Source of the DNA: Curtobacterium sp. GC_Cur_3
GTDB taxonomy: Bacteria > Actinomycetota > Actinomycetes > Actinomycetales > Microbacteriaceae
Direction: 5' to 3'
NCBI RefSeq assembly: GCF_026544205.1
Contig: NZ_JALNUI010000007.1
Span: 1 to 64,000, forward strand
DNA: 64,000 nt
A program made the position numbers and the translations under genes. Numbering within the stretch: position 1 is the first letter of the stretch; each line of letters opens with the position of its first letter. Positions 44,091-53,415 of this stretch are shown piece after piece. The notes below the pieces were generated by a model. It searched no databases and was not told where the DNA came from. It worked only from the letters and a program-made list of their open reading frames with translations.

Positions 44091-45427
44091 GCGGTGCTCG
44101 CTCTCTGGTGCGTGGTGGCGACCCGGGTGGGGTCGGTGTCGGCGACCCGGCCGGGGTCGGTGGTGGCGACCCGGGTGGGGTCGTCGAGGAGGTCGCGGAA
44201 GCCGATCTCGGCGGCTCCGCGGAGCAGGACGTCCCGGCCGAGGGCGGCGGGGACGATGCGGACGCGGTCGGCCATGGCGGCCATCGACTGCTCCCGCACA
44301 GCGGTGACGATGCGGTCCCCCACGTGCCCGAGCAGCACGCCGAGGAACCCACCGAGGACGACGACCGCGGGGTTCACGGTGTGGATGGCGTTGCGGAGCG
44401 CGGTGGCCAGCGCAGCCACCTGCCGGTCGACGACCCGCGCGACTGCGGAGGGACCGTCCGCGGGCGCGCCGGCGCCGGCCTGCGCCACGGAGTCGGCCAG
44501 CGCCGCCGCGAGCGCCTGCAGGTCGTCGGCCGGGACCCCGGTGACGGCGACGAGCGCTGCCCGGGAGGCCTCGGTCTCCAGGCACCCGATCGCGCCGCAG
44601 TGGCAGCGGATGCCGTTCGCGGCGACGAAGGTGTGGCCCATCTCGCCCGCGTACCCGTCGGCGCCGTTGAGGGGCCGACCGGCGCTGATGACGCCGCCAC
44701 CGATGCCGCTCGCGCCACCGTTGAGGTAGATGAGGTCGCGGACGCCTCGGCCGCTGCCATAGAGGTGCTCGGCCCGGGCGCCGAGGTTGGCGTCGTTCGC
44801 GACCCGGACCCGCTGCCCGGTGGCGGCGGCGAGGGGTTCCGCGAAGGGCTCGTCGCGCCAGCCGAGGTGCGGCGCGTACCGGACCAGGCCGTCCTCGACG
44901 CGGACCGTGCCGGGGATGGCGACACCGATGCCGACCAGGCGGAGACCGACGAGCTCCTCGTGCAGGCCGTCGAGCAGGGCGGCGACGAGGCGGACGGCCT
45001 CGGCGGCGGTGGGCCGCTCGGCGGTGTGCTCGGTGACGCGCACGCGGATGGAGCCGTCGAGCCCGACGAGCGCCACGGTGACGGCGTCGATCTCCACGGT
45101 GACCGCGGCCGCGACGACGTCGGCGGACGCGCGGACGGTCGGGCTCGGGCGACCGCGGCCGGTGCCGGGGGCGTTGCCGGTGCCGGGCGCAGGCGCCCCC
45201 GCACCTCCGGCCCCGCCCGCGGCCACTCCGGCGGCTGCACCCGCGGCCATCCCGCCGTCCAGGTCCTCCCCCACCAGCCCGAGGTCGACGAGCTCCCCGA
45301 CCAGCGCCAGGGTGGTCGAGCGGTTCAGCCCGGTCAGTCGGGTGAGGTCGGCCCGGGTGAGCGGGCCGCCCTCGTGGACGATGCGGAGCACGCGGGCGGT
45401 GTTCCGCCGGGGGACGTCGGTCGGCAC
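44087..45427 (-). CDS. ROK-family transcriptional regulator
   Basis: 446 aa NagC/XylR-type repressor. N-terminal winged helix about 1-60 (NTARVLRIVHEGGPLTRADLTRLTGLNRSTTLALVGELVDLGLV), then a glycine/alanine/proline-rich linker of about 40 residues not usual in the family, then the ROK domain with the zinc motif CHCGAIGCLETEAS near residue 285. GTG 45427 has GAGG upstream. It follows the TIM-barrel gene by 7 bp in the operon divergent from xylAB, so it is the likely xylose-responsive regulator; the C-terminus carries a VATTDPGRVADTDPTRVATT repeat. Confidence 0.92.
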   Translation of the reverse strand: MPTDVPRRNTARVLRIVHEGGPLTRADLTRLTGLNRSTTLALVGELVDLGLVGEDLDGGMAAGAAAGVAAGGAGGAGAPAPGTGNAPGTGRGRPSPTVRASADVVAAAVTVEIDAVTVALVGLDGSIRVRVTEHTAERPTAAEAVRLVAALLDGLHEELVGLRLVGIGVAIPGTVRVEDGLVRYAPHLGWRDEPFAEPLAAATGQRVRVANDANLGARAEHLYGSGRGVRDLIYLNGGASGIGGGVISAGRPLNGADGYAGEMGHTFVAANGIRCHCGAIGCLETEASRAALVAVTGVPADDLQALAAALADSVAQAGAGAPADGPSAVARVVDRQVAALATALRNAIHTVNPAVVVLGGFLGVLLGHVGDRIVTAVREQSMAAMADRVRIVPAALGRDVLLRGAAEIGFRDLLDDPTRVATTDPGRVADTDPTRVATTHQRASTA

Positions 45428-45434
45428 GCGGACC

Positions 45435-46469
45435 TCAGCGTGACCGCGAGAACGCGGCGTCGAACGAGGCGTCGGGCGGCGCGATGGTGCCGAGCCGCCG
45501 CACGAACGCCAGCGCCTCCGGCCCGCCGACGAGCCGGTCCATGCCGGCGTCCTCCCACTCGACGCTGGTCGGGCCGGTGTACCCGATGTGGTTCAGCACG
45601 CGGAAGACCCGCTCCCAGGGCACGTCCCCGTGGCCGGCGGTGACGAAGTCCCACCCGCGCCGGGGGTCGCCCCACGGCAGGTGGCTGCCGAGGCGTCCGT
45701 TGCGGCCGTCGAGCTGCTTCACCGACTCCTTGCAGTGCACGTGGTACACCCGGTCGGCGAAGTCGAGCAGGAAGGCGGCGGGGTCGAGGTCCTGCCAGAC
45801 GAAGTGCGACGGGTCGAAGTTGAAGCCGAACGCGGGGCGGTCGGCGAAGACCTCCAGCGTGCGCTTCGCGGTCCAGTAGTCGTAGGCGATCTCGGACGGG
45901 TGCACCTCGAGCGCGTACCGCACCCCGACCTCCTCGAAGACGTCGAGGATCGGCGACCAGCGGTCGTGGAAGTCCTGGTACCCGGCGTCGATCATCGCGG
46001 GCGGCACGGGCGGGAACCCGGCGACGGTCTTCCAGATCGAGGACCCGGAGAATCCGGTGACGGTGTCGACACCGAGCGCGGCGGCCGCGCGGGCGGTCCA
46101 CTGCAGCTCCTCGGCGGCGCGCTGTCGGACGCCCTCGGGGTCGCCGTCGCCCCACACGTGCGGCGGCAGGATGTCCTCGTGCCTGGCGTCGATCGGGTCG
46201 TCGCACACGGCCTGTCCGACCAGGTGGTTCGCGATCGTCCAGACGCCGAGGCCGTTCTCCCGCAGGATCCGCTGCCGGTCGGCGACGTACTCCGGGTCCG
46301 TCGCGGCGCGCCGGACGTCGAGGTGGTCGCCCCAGCAGGCGATCTCCAGGCCGTCGTAGCCCCACTCCCCGGCCAGGCGTGCGACCTCCTCGAACGGCAG
46401 GTCGGCCCACTGTCCGGTGAACAGCGTGACCGGACGGGAGGCTCGCCCCGCGTCCGCCACGGCGCTCAC
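45435..46469 (-). CDS. TIM-barrel sugar isomerase/epimerase with a repeat-encoded N-terminus
   Basis: 344 aa AP-endonuclease-2-like TIM barrel. Recognisable ligand regions: [32 protein letters not shown] (about 185-200), [11 protein letters not shown] (about 217) and [10 protein letters not shown], with VEWEDAG near the end. The family usually begins at a sequence like [19 protein letters not shown]; here residues about 4-13 ([10 protein letters not shown]) are encoded by a copy of the family-1 repeat (46429-46460). The GTG start at 46469 overlaps the previous stop as GTGA. Together with two Gfo/Idh genes and ThuA it suggests oxidation and cleavage of a glycoside. Confidence 0.88.
   Translation of the reverse strand: MSAVADAGRASRPVTLFTGQWADLPFEEVARLAGEWGYDGLEIACWGDHLDVRRAATDPEYVADRQRILRENGLGVWTIANHLVGQAVCDDPIDARHEDILPPHVWGDGDPEGVRQRAAEELQWTARAAAALGVDTVTGFSGSSIWKTVAGFPPVPPAMIDAGYQDFHDRWSPILDVFEEVGVRYALEVHPSEIAYDYWTAKRTLEVFADRPAFGFNFDPSHFVWQDLDPAAFLLDFADRVYHVHCKESVKQLDGRNGRLGSHLPWGDPRRGWDFVTAGHGDVPWERVFRVLNHIGYTGPTSVEWEDAGMDRLVGGPEALAFVRRLGTIAPPDASFDAAFSRSR
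46429..46460. repeat. Family-1 repeat fragment, copy f, inside a coding sequence
   Basis: 32 bases identical to 41351-41382 (left arm and loop of copy d), lacking the returning right arm. It lies in frame in the 5' end of the gene at 45435-46469. Confidence 0.9.
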
Positions 46470-47551
46470 CAGGACTCCGGTCGGGTCCCGGCGGCCACCG
46501 GTGCCGGTCGGTCGACACGCGACCCGACGGTGACGACGGTGTGGTCGCGGCCGGCGGTGGTGATCGCCTCCATCACGTCGAGGACGTGGAACGCGAGGTC
46601 GCCGGAGGCGCGGTGCTCGCGGTCGGTCTCGACGGCGCGGGCCAGGTCGGACAGCCCGTACCCGCGCCCGGCGTCCTGGTACCCGGCGCCGACGGGCAGC
46701 TCGCGCCAGTCGCGGTCGTCCGCGGTGGCGATGCGCACGGGGTCGGAGAAGCGGTTCGGGTCAGCGACGCCGAGGGTGCCGGCGGTGCCGTAGACCTCGA
46801 AGAGCGGGCTCTGCGTGGCCCAGACCTCGAACGACAGCGTCACGGTGGAGACCACGCCGCCCTCGTGCTCCAGGATGGCGACGACGTGGGTGTCGATGTC
46901 CACCGGCAGCACCGTGCCGGCGGCAGGACCGGTGGCGATCGTGCGCTCACGGGTGGACCGGGTCGTGCTGCCGCTGACGCGGACGACCGGGCCGAAGAAC
47001 GTGACGAGGCTGGTCAGGTAGTACGGGCCCATGTCGAGGAGCGGACCGCCGCCCGGCTGGTAGTAGAAGCCGGGTGCCGGGTGCCAGAGCTCGTGCCCCG
47101 GGGCGCTCCACGACACCGCGGCGCCGAGCGGGGTGCCGATCAGGCCGTCGTCGAGCGCGGCCCTGGCGGTCTGGATCCCCGTGCCGAGGACGGTGTCGGG
47201 CGCGCTGCCGACGCGAAGCCCGGCGACGCGTGCCTGCTCGAGCACCGGGGTGGCCTCGGCCGTCGAGAGCGCGAGGGGCTTCTCGCCGTAGACGTGCTTG
47301 CCCGCGGCGAGCGCCCGGGCGGCGACGTCGGCGTGCGCGGCCGGGATCGTGAGGTTGAGGACGACGTCGACGTCGTCGTGGGCGAGGAGCTCGTCGACGC
47401 CGAGCGCCAGGACGCCCTGCTCGGCGGCGACGGCCGCGGCACGCTCGGTGTCGAGGTCGGCGACCGCGGTCAGGCGGAGGTTCGGCAGGCTCGGGAAGTG
47501 CTCGAGGTACTGCTTGCTGATGTTCCCGACGCCGACCATGCCGACGTTCAT
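46466..47551 (-). CDS. Gfo/Idh/MocA-family oxidoreductase
   Basis: 361 aa. Rossmann motif [15 protein letters not shown] at the N-terminus, [11 protein letters not shown] signature near residues 93-103, and the substrate domain segment [21 protein letters not shown]. The N-terminal asparagine after GVG is as in glycoside-oxidising members. ATG 47551 overlaps the ThuA-like stop as ATGA; an in-frame GTG at 47563 is possible. Second of two Gfo/Idh genes in this operon; the substrate is not known. Confidence 0.9.
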   Translation of the reverse strand: MNVGMVGVGNISKQYLEHFPSLPNLRLTAVADLDTERAAAVAAEQGVLALGVDELLAHDDVDVVLNLTIPAAHADVAARALAAGKHVYGEKPLALSTAEATPVLEQARVAGLRVGSAPDTVLGTGIQTARAALDDGLIGTPLGAAVSWSAPGHELWHPAPGFYYQPGGGPLLDMGPYYLTSLVTFFGPVVRVSGSTTRSTRERTIATGPAAGTVLPVDIDTHVVAILEHEGGVVSTVTLSFEVWATQSPLFEVYGTAGTLGVADPNRFSDPVRIATADDRDWRELPVGAGYQDAGRGYGLSDLARAVETDREHRASGDLAFHVLDVMEAITTAGRDHTVVTVGSRVDRPAPVAAGTRPESW

Positions 47552-48240
47552 CGTGCTGCCCACAGGAGTCCCCTCTCGATGATGGTGCGGACGGGCTGGG
47601 ACTCGACGATCTCGACCCGGTGCCCGGGTGCGGACACGAACACGCGGCCCTTGCCCCACTGGCGGGTCCAGATCGCCGGCGCGGTGACCGGGCGGTTCCA
47701 GGCGTCCCACGGGCGGGCGTCCTGCGTCGTGGTCGCGAGGACGTCGTTGTACTCGTCGCTGAGCACCCAGTACTGCTCGGTGACCAGGTCGAAGTCGTCG
47801 ATGCCCTGGGTGATCGGGTGCTCGTGGCCGAGGTCCGTCATGTGCACGGTGTACGGCACGTAGTTGTCCGACTGCTCGCCGATGCGCTCGTCGGGGTGCT
47901 TGCCCGCGTGGTGGGCGAACTGGCCGCCGATCATGTGCAGGTAGTCCGCGTTGTCGCGGTAGGCGTCCGCGATGCCGCCGTGCCAGCCGGCGAGCCCGGT
48001 GCCCGCGAGGACCGCCCGCTGCAGGCCGGCGAACTCGTCGTCGGCGATGGTCGTCATGGTGTTGACCTGCACGACGAGGTCGGTCTCGGCCATCACGGCG
48101 TCGTCGGCGTACACGGCGGTGGAGTCCTCGACCCGGACGTCGAAGCCGTTGTCGCGGAGGAACGGGATGAAGACGGCCGTGGTCTCGACGGGCTGGTGTC
48201 CGTCCCATCCCCCGCGGACGACGAGTGCGTGGCGTGCCAT
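47548..48240 (-). CDS. ThuA-like domain protein
   Basis: 230 aa protein of the ThuA fold (class I glutamine-amidotransferase-like). Visible family blocks: RGGWDGHQPVETTAVF, the YADDAVMAETDLVVQVNTMTT strand region, GLAGWHGGIADAYRDNADYLHMIGGQFAHHAG (about 78-109) and HPITQGIDDFDLVTEQYWV. ThuA proteins act with Gfo/Idh partners (ThuB) in disaccharide utilisation through keto-sugars. ATG 48240 has AGGAGG upstream, and the stop overlaps the next oxidoreductase gene. It lies 53 bp behind the first Gfo/Idh gene. Confidence 0.9.
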   Translation of the reverse strand: MARHALVVRGGWDGHQPVETTAVFIPFLRDNGFDVRVEDSTAVYADDAVMAETDLVVQVNTMTTIADDEFAGLQRAVLAGTGLAGWHGGIADAYRDNADYLHMIGGQFAHHAGKHPDERIGEQSDNYVPYTVHMTDLGHEHPITQGIDDFDLVTEQYWVLSDEYNDVLATTTQDARPWDAWNRPVTAPAIWTRQWGKGRVFVSAPGHRVEIVESQPVRTIIERGLLWAAR

Positions 48241-48293
48241 GGTGCCCTCCTGGTGGGCTGTGGTCGTGCGGTCGGTCGCGGTCGGGTCATCGG

Positions 48294-49490
48294 TCACGGG
48301 ATCGCCGTCCAGCTGCTGCCGTCGGCGGCGCTGCGTTCGACGGCGTCGAGCACGCGCTGCACGTGCAGGCCCTCGGCGAACGAGGGCTCGGGGTCGGTGC
48401 CCTCGGTGATCGCGGTCACGAGGTCGGCGACCTCGTGCGTGAAGGTGTGCTCGTACCCGATGAGGTGTCCGGTCGGCCACCACTTGTCCATGTACGGGTG
48501 CTCGGGCTCGGTGACGAGCACGCGGGTGAAGCCCTGCTCCCCGGCGGGGGCGGTGGCGTCGTACACGCGGAGTTCGTTCATCGACTCGAGGTCGAACTGG
48601 ATCGCGCCGGTGGAGCCGCTCAGCTCGATCGTCAGGCCGTTCTTCCGGCCGGTGGCGTAGCGGGTGGCCTCGAAGGACCCGACCGCACCGTCGGCGGCTC
48701 CACCCGCGAGCCGTCCGAGGAACCAGGCGGCGTCGTCGACCGTGACCCGGCCACGCTCGGTGGACGCGGTGCCGGACAGCCCGACGCCGTCGGCGAGCAG
48801 CGGGCGCTCCTCGACGAAGGTGGCGAGGGTACCGGAGACGCTCGTCAGCGAGGACCCGGTGACGTGCTCGACGAGGTCGATGGCGTGCGCGCCGATGTCC
48901 CCGAGGGACCCGGAGCCGGCCTGCTCCTTGTCGAGGCGCCAGGTCATCGGGCCGTCCTCGTCCGCGAGCCAGTCCTGCAGGTAGAGCGCACGGACCTGCC
49001 GCACGGTGCCGATGCGGCCGGCCTGCACGAGGGCACGGGCCTGGGCGATCGCGGGCACCCGGCGGTAGCTGAACCCGACCATCGCGCGGACGCCCCGCGC
49101 TGCCGCTGCCGTGGCGGCCGCGGCCATCGCCTCGGCCTCGGCGACGGTGTTGGCGAGGGGCTTCTCGCAGAGGACGTGCTTGCCGGCTTCGAGCGCGGCG
49201 ATCGCGACCTCGACGTGGGAGGACCCCGGCGAGCAGATGTCGACCACGTCGATGTCCGGGTCGGCCACGACGGCGCGCCAGTCGGTGGCCGCGCGCTCCC
49301 AGCCGTAGTGGGCCCGCGCGGCTTCGGTGCGTTCGGGGTCACGGCCGACGATGACGGACATCTCGGGCTCCACCGCGAGCGGGAAGAACCGCGCGACGGT
49401 CCGCCACGCCTGCGAGTGGGCAGCGCCCATGAACCCGTGCCCGACCATCGCGACCCGCAGCCGTTGCTGCGCCTGTCGTTCCTGTGCCAT
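48294..49490 (-). CDS. Gfo/Idh/MocA-family oxidoreductase
   Basis: 398 aa. Rossmann motif MVGHGFMGAAHSQAWR at about 15-30, signature CEKPLANTVAEAEAM near 107-121, and the catalytic-domain block SGSLGDIGAHAIDLVEHVTG near 200. The middle section YLQDWLADEDGPMTWRLDKEQAG matches the subgroup acting on larger glycosides. ATG 49490 has AAAGGAG upstream. First gene of the operon, divergent from xylA across 97 bp with two inverted repeats, so both directions are probably controlled together by the ROK regulator. Confidence 0.9.
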   Translation of the reverse strand: MAQERQAQQRLRVAMVGHGFMGAAHSQAWRTVARFFPLAVEPEMSVIVGRDPERTEAARAHYGWERAATDWRAVVADPDIDVVDICSPGSSHVEVAIAALEAGKHVLCEKPLANTVAEAEAMAAAATAAAARGVRAMVGFSYRRVPAIAQARALVQAGRIGTVRQVRALYLQDWLADEDGPMTWRLDKEQAGSGSLGDIGAHAIDLVEHVTGSSLTSVSGTLATFVEERPLLADGVGLSGTASTERGRVTVDDAAWFLGRLAGGAADGAVGSFEATRYATGRKNGLTIELSGSTGAIQFDLESMNELRVYDATAPAGEQGFTRVLVTEPEHPYMDKWWPTGHLIGYEHTFTHEVADLVTAITEGTDPEPSFAEGLHVQRVLDAVERSAADGSSWTAIP

Positions 49491-49540
49491 CCGCTCGCTC
49501 CTTTGCGATCACGTCCTTGCCACGATCCACCCTACCGCTT

Positions 49541-49559
49541 ATGTTGGGCGCGGCAACAT
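49541..49559. promoter_or_regulatory. Inverted-repeat operator between the Gfo/Idh operon and xylA
   Basis: atgttg-ggcgcgg-caacat, 6 bp arms with a 7-base spacer. The right half ggcaacat is identical to 30042-30049 in the uronate operator. Probably a ROK (XylR-like) or LacI-family site. Confidence 0.6.
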
Positions 49560-49562
49560 TTT

Positions 49563-49576
49563 GTTCGACGACGAAC
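49563..49576. promoter_or_regulatory. Second inverted repeat upstream of xylA
   Basis: gttcg-acga-cgaac, 5 bp arms, 11 bases before the xylA start and covering its expected ribosome-binding region. It may be a second operator half or an RNA hairpin that affects translation. Confidence 0.4.
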
Positions 49577-49587
49577 GGTGACACACC

Positions 49588-50781
49588 ATGGCGACGACGC
49601 CCACCCGCGAAGACAAGTTCTCCTTCGGTCTCTGGACCATCGGATACAACGGCTCGGACCCCTTCGGCGGTCCGACACGACCCCCGCTCGACGTGGTCGA
49701 GGGGGTCGAGAAGCTCGACGAGCTCGGGGCCTACGGCCTCACCTTCCACGACGACGACCTGTTCGCGTTCGGTTCGACCGACGCCGAACGGCAGAAGCAG
49801 ATCGACCGCCTCAAGGGTGCGCTCGAGTCCACCGGCATCATCGTGCCGATGGTCACGACGAACCTCTTCTCCGCCCCGGTCTTCAAGGACGGCGGCTTCA
49901 CCTCGAACGACCGTCAGGTCCGCCGGTTCGCGCTCCGCAAGGTCTTCCGCAACGTCGACCTCGCCGCCGAGCTCGGCGCGAAGACGTTCGTCATGTGGGG
50001 TGGCCGCGAGGGCGCCGAGTACGACAGCGCCAAGGACGTGCAGGCCGCGCTCTCCCGCTACAAGGAGTCCGTCGACCTGCTCGCGCAGTACGTCACCGAC
50101 AAGGGCTACGACATCCGGTTCGCGATCGAGCCGAAGCCGAACGAGCCCCGCGGCGACATCCTGCTGCCGACCCTCGGCCACGCGATCGCCTTCATCGACA
50201 CGCTCGAGCGCCCCGAGCTCTTCGGCGTGAACCCCGAGGTCGGCCACGAGCAGATGGCGGGCCTGAACTTCACGGCCGGCATCGCCCAGGCGCTCTACTC
50301 GGGCAAGCTCTTCCACATCGACCTCAACGGCCAGCGCGGCATCAAGTACGACCAGGACCTCGTCTTCGGGCACGGCGACCTGCAGAACGCGTTCTCGCTC
50401 GTCGACCTGCTCGAGCACGGCTCGCCCCAGGGCGGTGTCGCGTACGACGGCCCGCGCCACTTCGACTACAAGCCGAGCCGCACCGAGGACTTCTCCGGTG
50501 TCTGGGACTCCGCGGCCGCGAACATGCGCATGTACCTGCTCCTCAAGGAGCGCGCGCAGGCCTTCCGCGCCGACCCCGAGGTCCAGGCAGCCCTCGAGGC
50601 CTCCAAGGTCCCCGAGCTCTCCACCCCGACGCTCAACGAGGGCGAGACCTACGACGCGTTCCTCGCCGACCGTTCCGCGTACGAGGACTTCGACGCCGAC
50701 GCGTACTTCGGCGGCAAGGGCTTCGGCTTCGTCCGGCTCCAGCAGCTCGCGATGGAGCACCTGATGGGCGCTCGTGGCTGA
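49588..50781 (+). CDS. xylA: Xylose isomerase
   Basis: 397 aa class I (actinobacterial-type) enzyme converting D-xylose to D-xylulose. Catalytic H54 and D57 lie in LTFHDDDLF, and metal-binding E181 and lysine K183 in [10 protein letters not shown] at the numbering of the Streptomyces/Arthrobacter enzymes; the [10 protein letters not shown] loop and [16 protein letters not shown] follow. Full length. ATG 49588 follows the operator region. Its stop overlaps the xylB GTG by 8 bases, giving a coupled xylAB pair. Confidence 0.98.
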   Translation: MATTPTREDKFSFGLWTIGYNGSDPFGGPTRPPLDVVEGVEKLDELGAYGLTFHDDDLFAFGSTDAERQKQIDRLKGALESTGIIVPMVTTNLFSAPVFKDGGFTSNDRQVRRFALRKVFRNVDLAAELGAKTFVMWGGREGAEYDSAKDVQAALSRYKESVDLLAQYVTDKGYDIRFAIEPKPNEPRGDILLPTLGHAIAFIDTLERPELFGVNPEVGHEQMAGLNFTAGIAQALYSGKLFHIDLNGQRGIKYDQDLVFGHGDLQNAFSLVDLLEHGSPQGGVAYDGPRHFDYKPSRTEDFSGVWDSAAANMRMYLLLKERAQAFRADPEVQAALEASKVPELSTPTLNEGETYDAFLADRSAYEDFDADAYFGGKGFGFVRLQQLAMEHLMGARG

Positions 50782-52240
50782 CCTGGTGGCGGGGGTCGAC
50801 TCCTCGACCCAGTCCTGCAAGGTCACGATCCGCGACGCCGACACCGGCGCCGTGGTCCGTGAGGGTCGTGCGTCCCACCCGGACGGCACGTCGGTCGACC
50901 CCCGCCACTGGTGGGACGCCCTCGGCGCCGCGATCGCGGACGCCGGCGGGTTCGACGACGTCGCCGCCGCCGCGGTCGCCGGCCAGCAGCACGGCATGGT
51001 CGCGCTCGACGCCGAGGGTCGCGTCGTCCGCGACGCCCTCCTCTGGAACGACGTCCGCAGCGCCGACGCGGCCGCGCAGATGGTCGAGGAACTCGGCCGG
51101 GAGGCCTGGGTCACCCGCACCGGACTCGTCCCGGTGGCCTCGTTCACCGGCACGAAGCTGCGCTGGCTCCGCGACGCGGAGCCGGAGAACGCAGCCCGCG
51201 TGGCTGCGGTCGCACTCCCCCACGACTGGTTGTCGTGGCGGCTGCGCGGCTTCGGTCCCGCGGACGAGAGCCCGAACGGACCGGACCTCGACGCGCTCGC
51301 GACCGACGGCTCCGACGCCAGCGGCACCGCGTACTGGGACCCGGCACGCAAGGCGTACGACGCCGAGCTGTTCGAGCTCGCGCTCGGCCGGCCGATGCGC
51401 GTCGCCGGTGACGGGTCCGCGGACGCCGTCGTCGTGCCCCGCGTCGTCGCGCCCGACGCCGCGATGGGCACGCTCGACGCCGACGTCACCCTGCCGGGCG
51501 GCGCCGTCGCACGAGCGGGGCTCCTGGTCGGCGCCGGCACCGGCGACAACGCCGGTGCCGCGCTCGGACTCGGGCTCGGCCCGGGCGACGTCGCGGTGTC
51601 CCTCGGGACCAGCGGGACCGTCTTCGGCGTCACCGACACCGAGCTGGCGGACCCGAGCGGGACCGTGGCGGGCTTCGCGGACGCGACGGGGGCGCGCCTC
51701 CCGATCGTCACGACGCTCAACGCGGCCCGCGTGCTCGAGGTGATCGGCGGCCTCCTCGGCGTCGACCACGGCGAGCTGGGTCGCCTGGCGCTGGCGGCGC
51801 CTGCCGGGGCCGACGGCCTCGTCCTGGTGCCGTACTTCGTCGGTGAGCGCACGCCGAACCGTCCGGACGCCACCGCGTCCCTGCTCGGGATGACCCCGGC
51901 GACCACCGACCGGGAGCACCTGGCCCGGGCGGCGTTCGAGGGCATGCTCTGCGCGCTCGCGGACGGCCTGGCCGCCGTCGAGGCGACCGGCGTCACCGTC
52001 GAGCGGCTCCTGCTCATCGGCGGGGCCGCGCGCAACGAGGCCGTCCGCACCATCGCGGCGCAGGTGTTCGGCCGTGACGTCGAGCTGCCCGAACCCGGCG
52101 AGTACGTCGCCGCCGGTGCCGCACGCCAGGCGGCCTGGGCACTGTCGGGCACGCTGCCGTCGTGGGACATCGCCACGACGACGGTGCCGGCGGACCCGCG
52201 CCCCGAGGTGCTCGAGCGCTACCGCGACGCGGTGCGCTGA
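50774..52240 (+). CDS. xylB: Xylulokinase
   Basis: 488 aa FGGY-family kinase phosphorylating D-xylulose for the pentose phosphate pathway. N-terminal [13 protein letters not shown] phosphate-binding loop, [12 protein letters not shown] substrate segment, [10 protein letters not shown], and the C-terminal domain with [26 protein letters not shown] and [16 protein letters not shown] 50774 overlaps xylA. A perfect 16 bp hairpin follows the stop. Confidence 0.97.
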   Translation: MADLVAGVDSSTQSCKVTIRDADTGAVVREGRASHPDGTSVDPRHWWDALGAAIADAGGFDDVAAAAVAGQQHGMVALDAEGRVVRDALLWNDVRSADAAAQMVEELGREAWVTRTGLVPVASFTGTKLRWLRDAEPENAARVAAVALPHDWLSWRLRGFGPADESPNGPDLDALATDGSDASGTAYWDPARKAYDAELFELALGRPMRVAGDGSADAVVVPRVVAPDAAMGTLDADVTLPGGAVARAGLLVGAGTGDNAGAALGLGLGPGDVAVSLGTSGTVFGVTDTELADPSGTVAGFADATGARLPIVTTLNAARVLEVIGGLLGVDHGELGRLALAAPAGADGLVLVPYFVGERTPNRPDATASLLGMTPATTDREHLARAAFEGMLCALADGLAAVEATGVTVERLLLIGGAARNEAVRTIAAQVFGRDVELPEPGEYVAAGAARQAAWALSGTLPSWDIATTTVPADPRPEVLERYRDAVR

Positions 52241-52267
52241 CCGACGCACCGACTCACCTGATCACCG

Positions 52268-52301
52268 TGCCCCCGGTGCCGTCTCGACGGCACCGGGGGC
52301 A
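52268..52301 (+). terminator. Perfect hairpin terminator after xylB
   Basis: 16 bp perfect arms tgcccccggtgccgtc / gacggcaccgggggca with a two-base loop, 27 bases beyond the xylB stop. Confidence 0.85.
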
Positions 52302-52325
52302 TGATCGTCCCCGGAGGACACCACC

Positions 52326-53318
52326 ATGCCGCTGACCGACCTGCCCCTCGAAGAACTCCGCACCCACCGACCCACCATCCGCCGACCGGACGACTTCGAC
52401 CGGTTCTGGGCTGACACCATCGCCGAAGCCCGAGCCGCCGGAGCCGACACCACCCCGACCCTGGTGCCCGCGGACACCCCCGTCACCGGGCTCCTGGTCG
52501 AGGACCTGACCTTCCCGGGCTTCGCGGGTGACCCCGTGCGCGCCTGGGTCACCCGACCGGTGGACGCCGCGGGCGACCTGCCCGTCGTCGTCGAGTACCT
52601 CGGCTACAACGGCGGACGCGGTCGTCCCGGGGAACGGGTGGCCTGGGCCCTCGCCGGGTACGTCCACGTCGTGATGGACACCCGCGGGCAGGGCAGCGGG
52701 TGGGGCGGCGGGGACACCCCCGACCCGCACGGTGCCGGCCCGCACATCGGTGGCTGGATGACGAGCGGCATCGAGCGTCCCGAGGACCACTACTACCGGA
52801 GGGTCTTCACCGATGCCATCCGACTGGTGGATGCGGTCCGGACGCTCCCGGGTGTCGACCCGGCCCGCATCGCACTCACGGGTGGCAGCCAGGGCGGCGG
52901 GATCGCGATCGCCGCGGCGGCGCTCGTCGAGGCCCACGTCGGACCGCTCGTCGCCGTCATGCCCGACGTCGCGTTCCTGTGCGACTGGGAGCACGGAGCC
53001 CTCGTCGCGGTGAGCGACCCATACCAGGAGCTGGTCCGCTACCTCGCCGTGCACCGCGACGCGGCCGAGACGGTCTGGACGACCACGTCCTACCTCGACG
53101 GGGTGAACTTCGCGGCCGGGATCACCGCTCCCGCACTGTTCTCCGTCGCGCTCATGGACGAGGTCGTGCCGCCGCGCACCACCTTCGCGGCGTACAACGC
53201 GCTCGGCTCCGCGGACCGGGAGATCGAGGTCTACGCGTACAACGGGCACGAGGGCGGCGGCTTCCGGCACTGGGAGCGCCAGGTGGCGTTCCTCCGGTCC
53301 CGCGACGGGGGTCGGTGA
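52326..53318 (+). CDS. CE7 acetylxylan esterase / cephalosporin-C deacetylase-like
   Basis: 330 aa alpha/beta hydrolase that removes acetyl groups from xylo-oligosaccharides. Nucleophile S188 in TGGSQGGG, aspartate near 276 in ALMDEVVPPRT and histidine near 306 in YNGHEGGG form the triad; the oxyanion element is YNGGRGRPGE and the RGQGSGW motif at 120-126 is family-typical. No signal peptide, so a cytoplasmic role on imported acetylated oligosaccharides is likely. GGAGG precedes ATG 52326. It follows xylAB after a terminator and is probably part of the same regulon. Confidence 0.93.
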   Translation: MPLTDLPLEELRTHRPTIRRPDDFDRFWADTIAEARAAGADTTPTLVPADTPVTGLLVEDLTFPGFAGDPVRAWVTRPVDAAGDLPVVVEYLGYNGGRGRPGERVAWALAGYVHVVMDTRGQGSGWGGGDTPDPHGAGPHIGGWMTSGIERPEDHYYRRVFTDAIRLVDAVRTLPGVDPARIALTGGSQGGGIAIAAAALVEAHVGPLVAVMPDVAFLCDWEHGALVAVSDPYQELVRYLAVHRDAAETVWTTTSYLDGVNFAAGITAPALFSVALMDEVVPPRTTFAAYNALGSADREIEVYAYNGHEGGGFRHWERQVAFLRSRDGGR

Positions 53319-53325
53319 CGCTGGG

Positions 53326-53378
53326 GTAGGTGAGGCTTGCCTGACCTGGAAACCCCAGGTCAGGACAGCCTTGCCTGG
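53326..53378 (+). promoter_or_regulatory. DtxR/IdeR-like iron boxes upstream of the VIT transporter gene
   Basis: First box at 53326-53344 (gtaggtgaggcttgcctga) matches the 19 bp IdeR/DtxR consensus at 14 of 19 positions by eye; a second, weaker one at 53360-53378 matches about 11. A perfect 10 bp stem (cctgacctgg / ccaggtcagg, 53340-53364) lies between and overlaps both. The next gene starts at 53416. Confidence 0.6.
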
Positions 53379-53415
53379 CTGGACAGCCGCGCCGTCCGGG
53401 TGTTTGCTCGTCCAC

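Noticed and set aside
46429..46460. Reading the repeat copy here as an active terminator
   Set aside because: The returning arm is missing and the sequence is in frame inside a translated gene coupled to its upstream neighbour.
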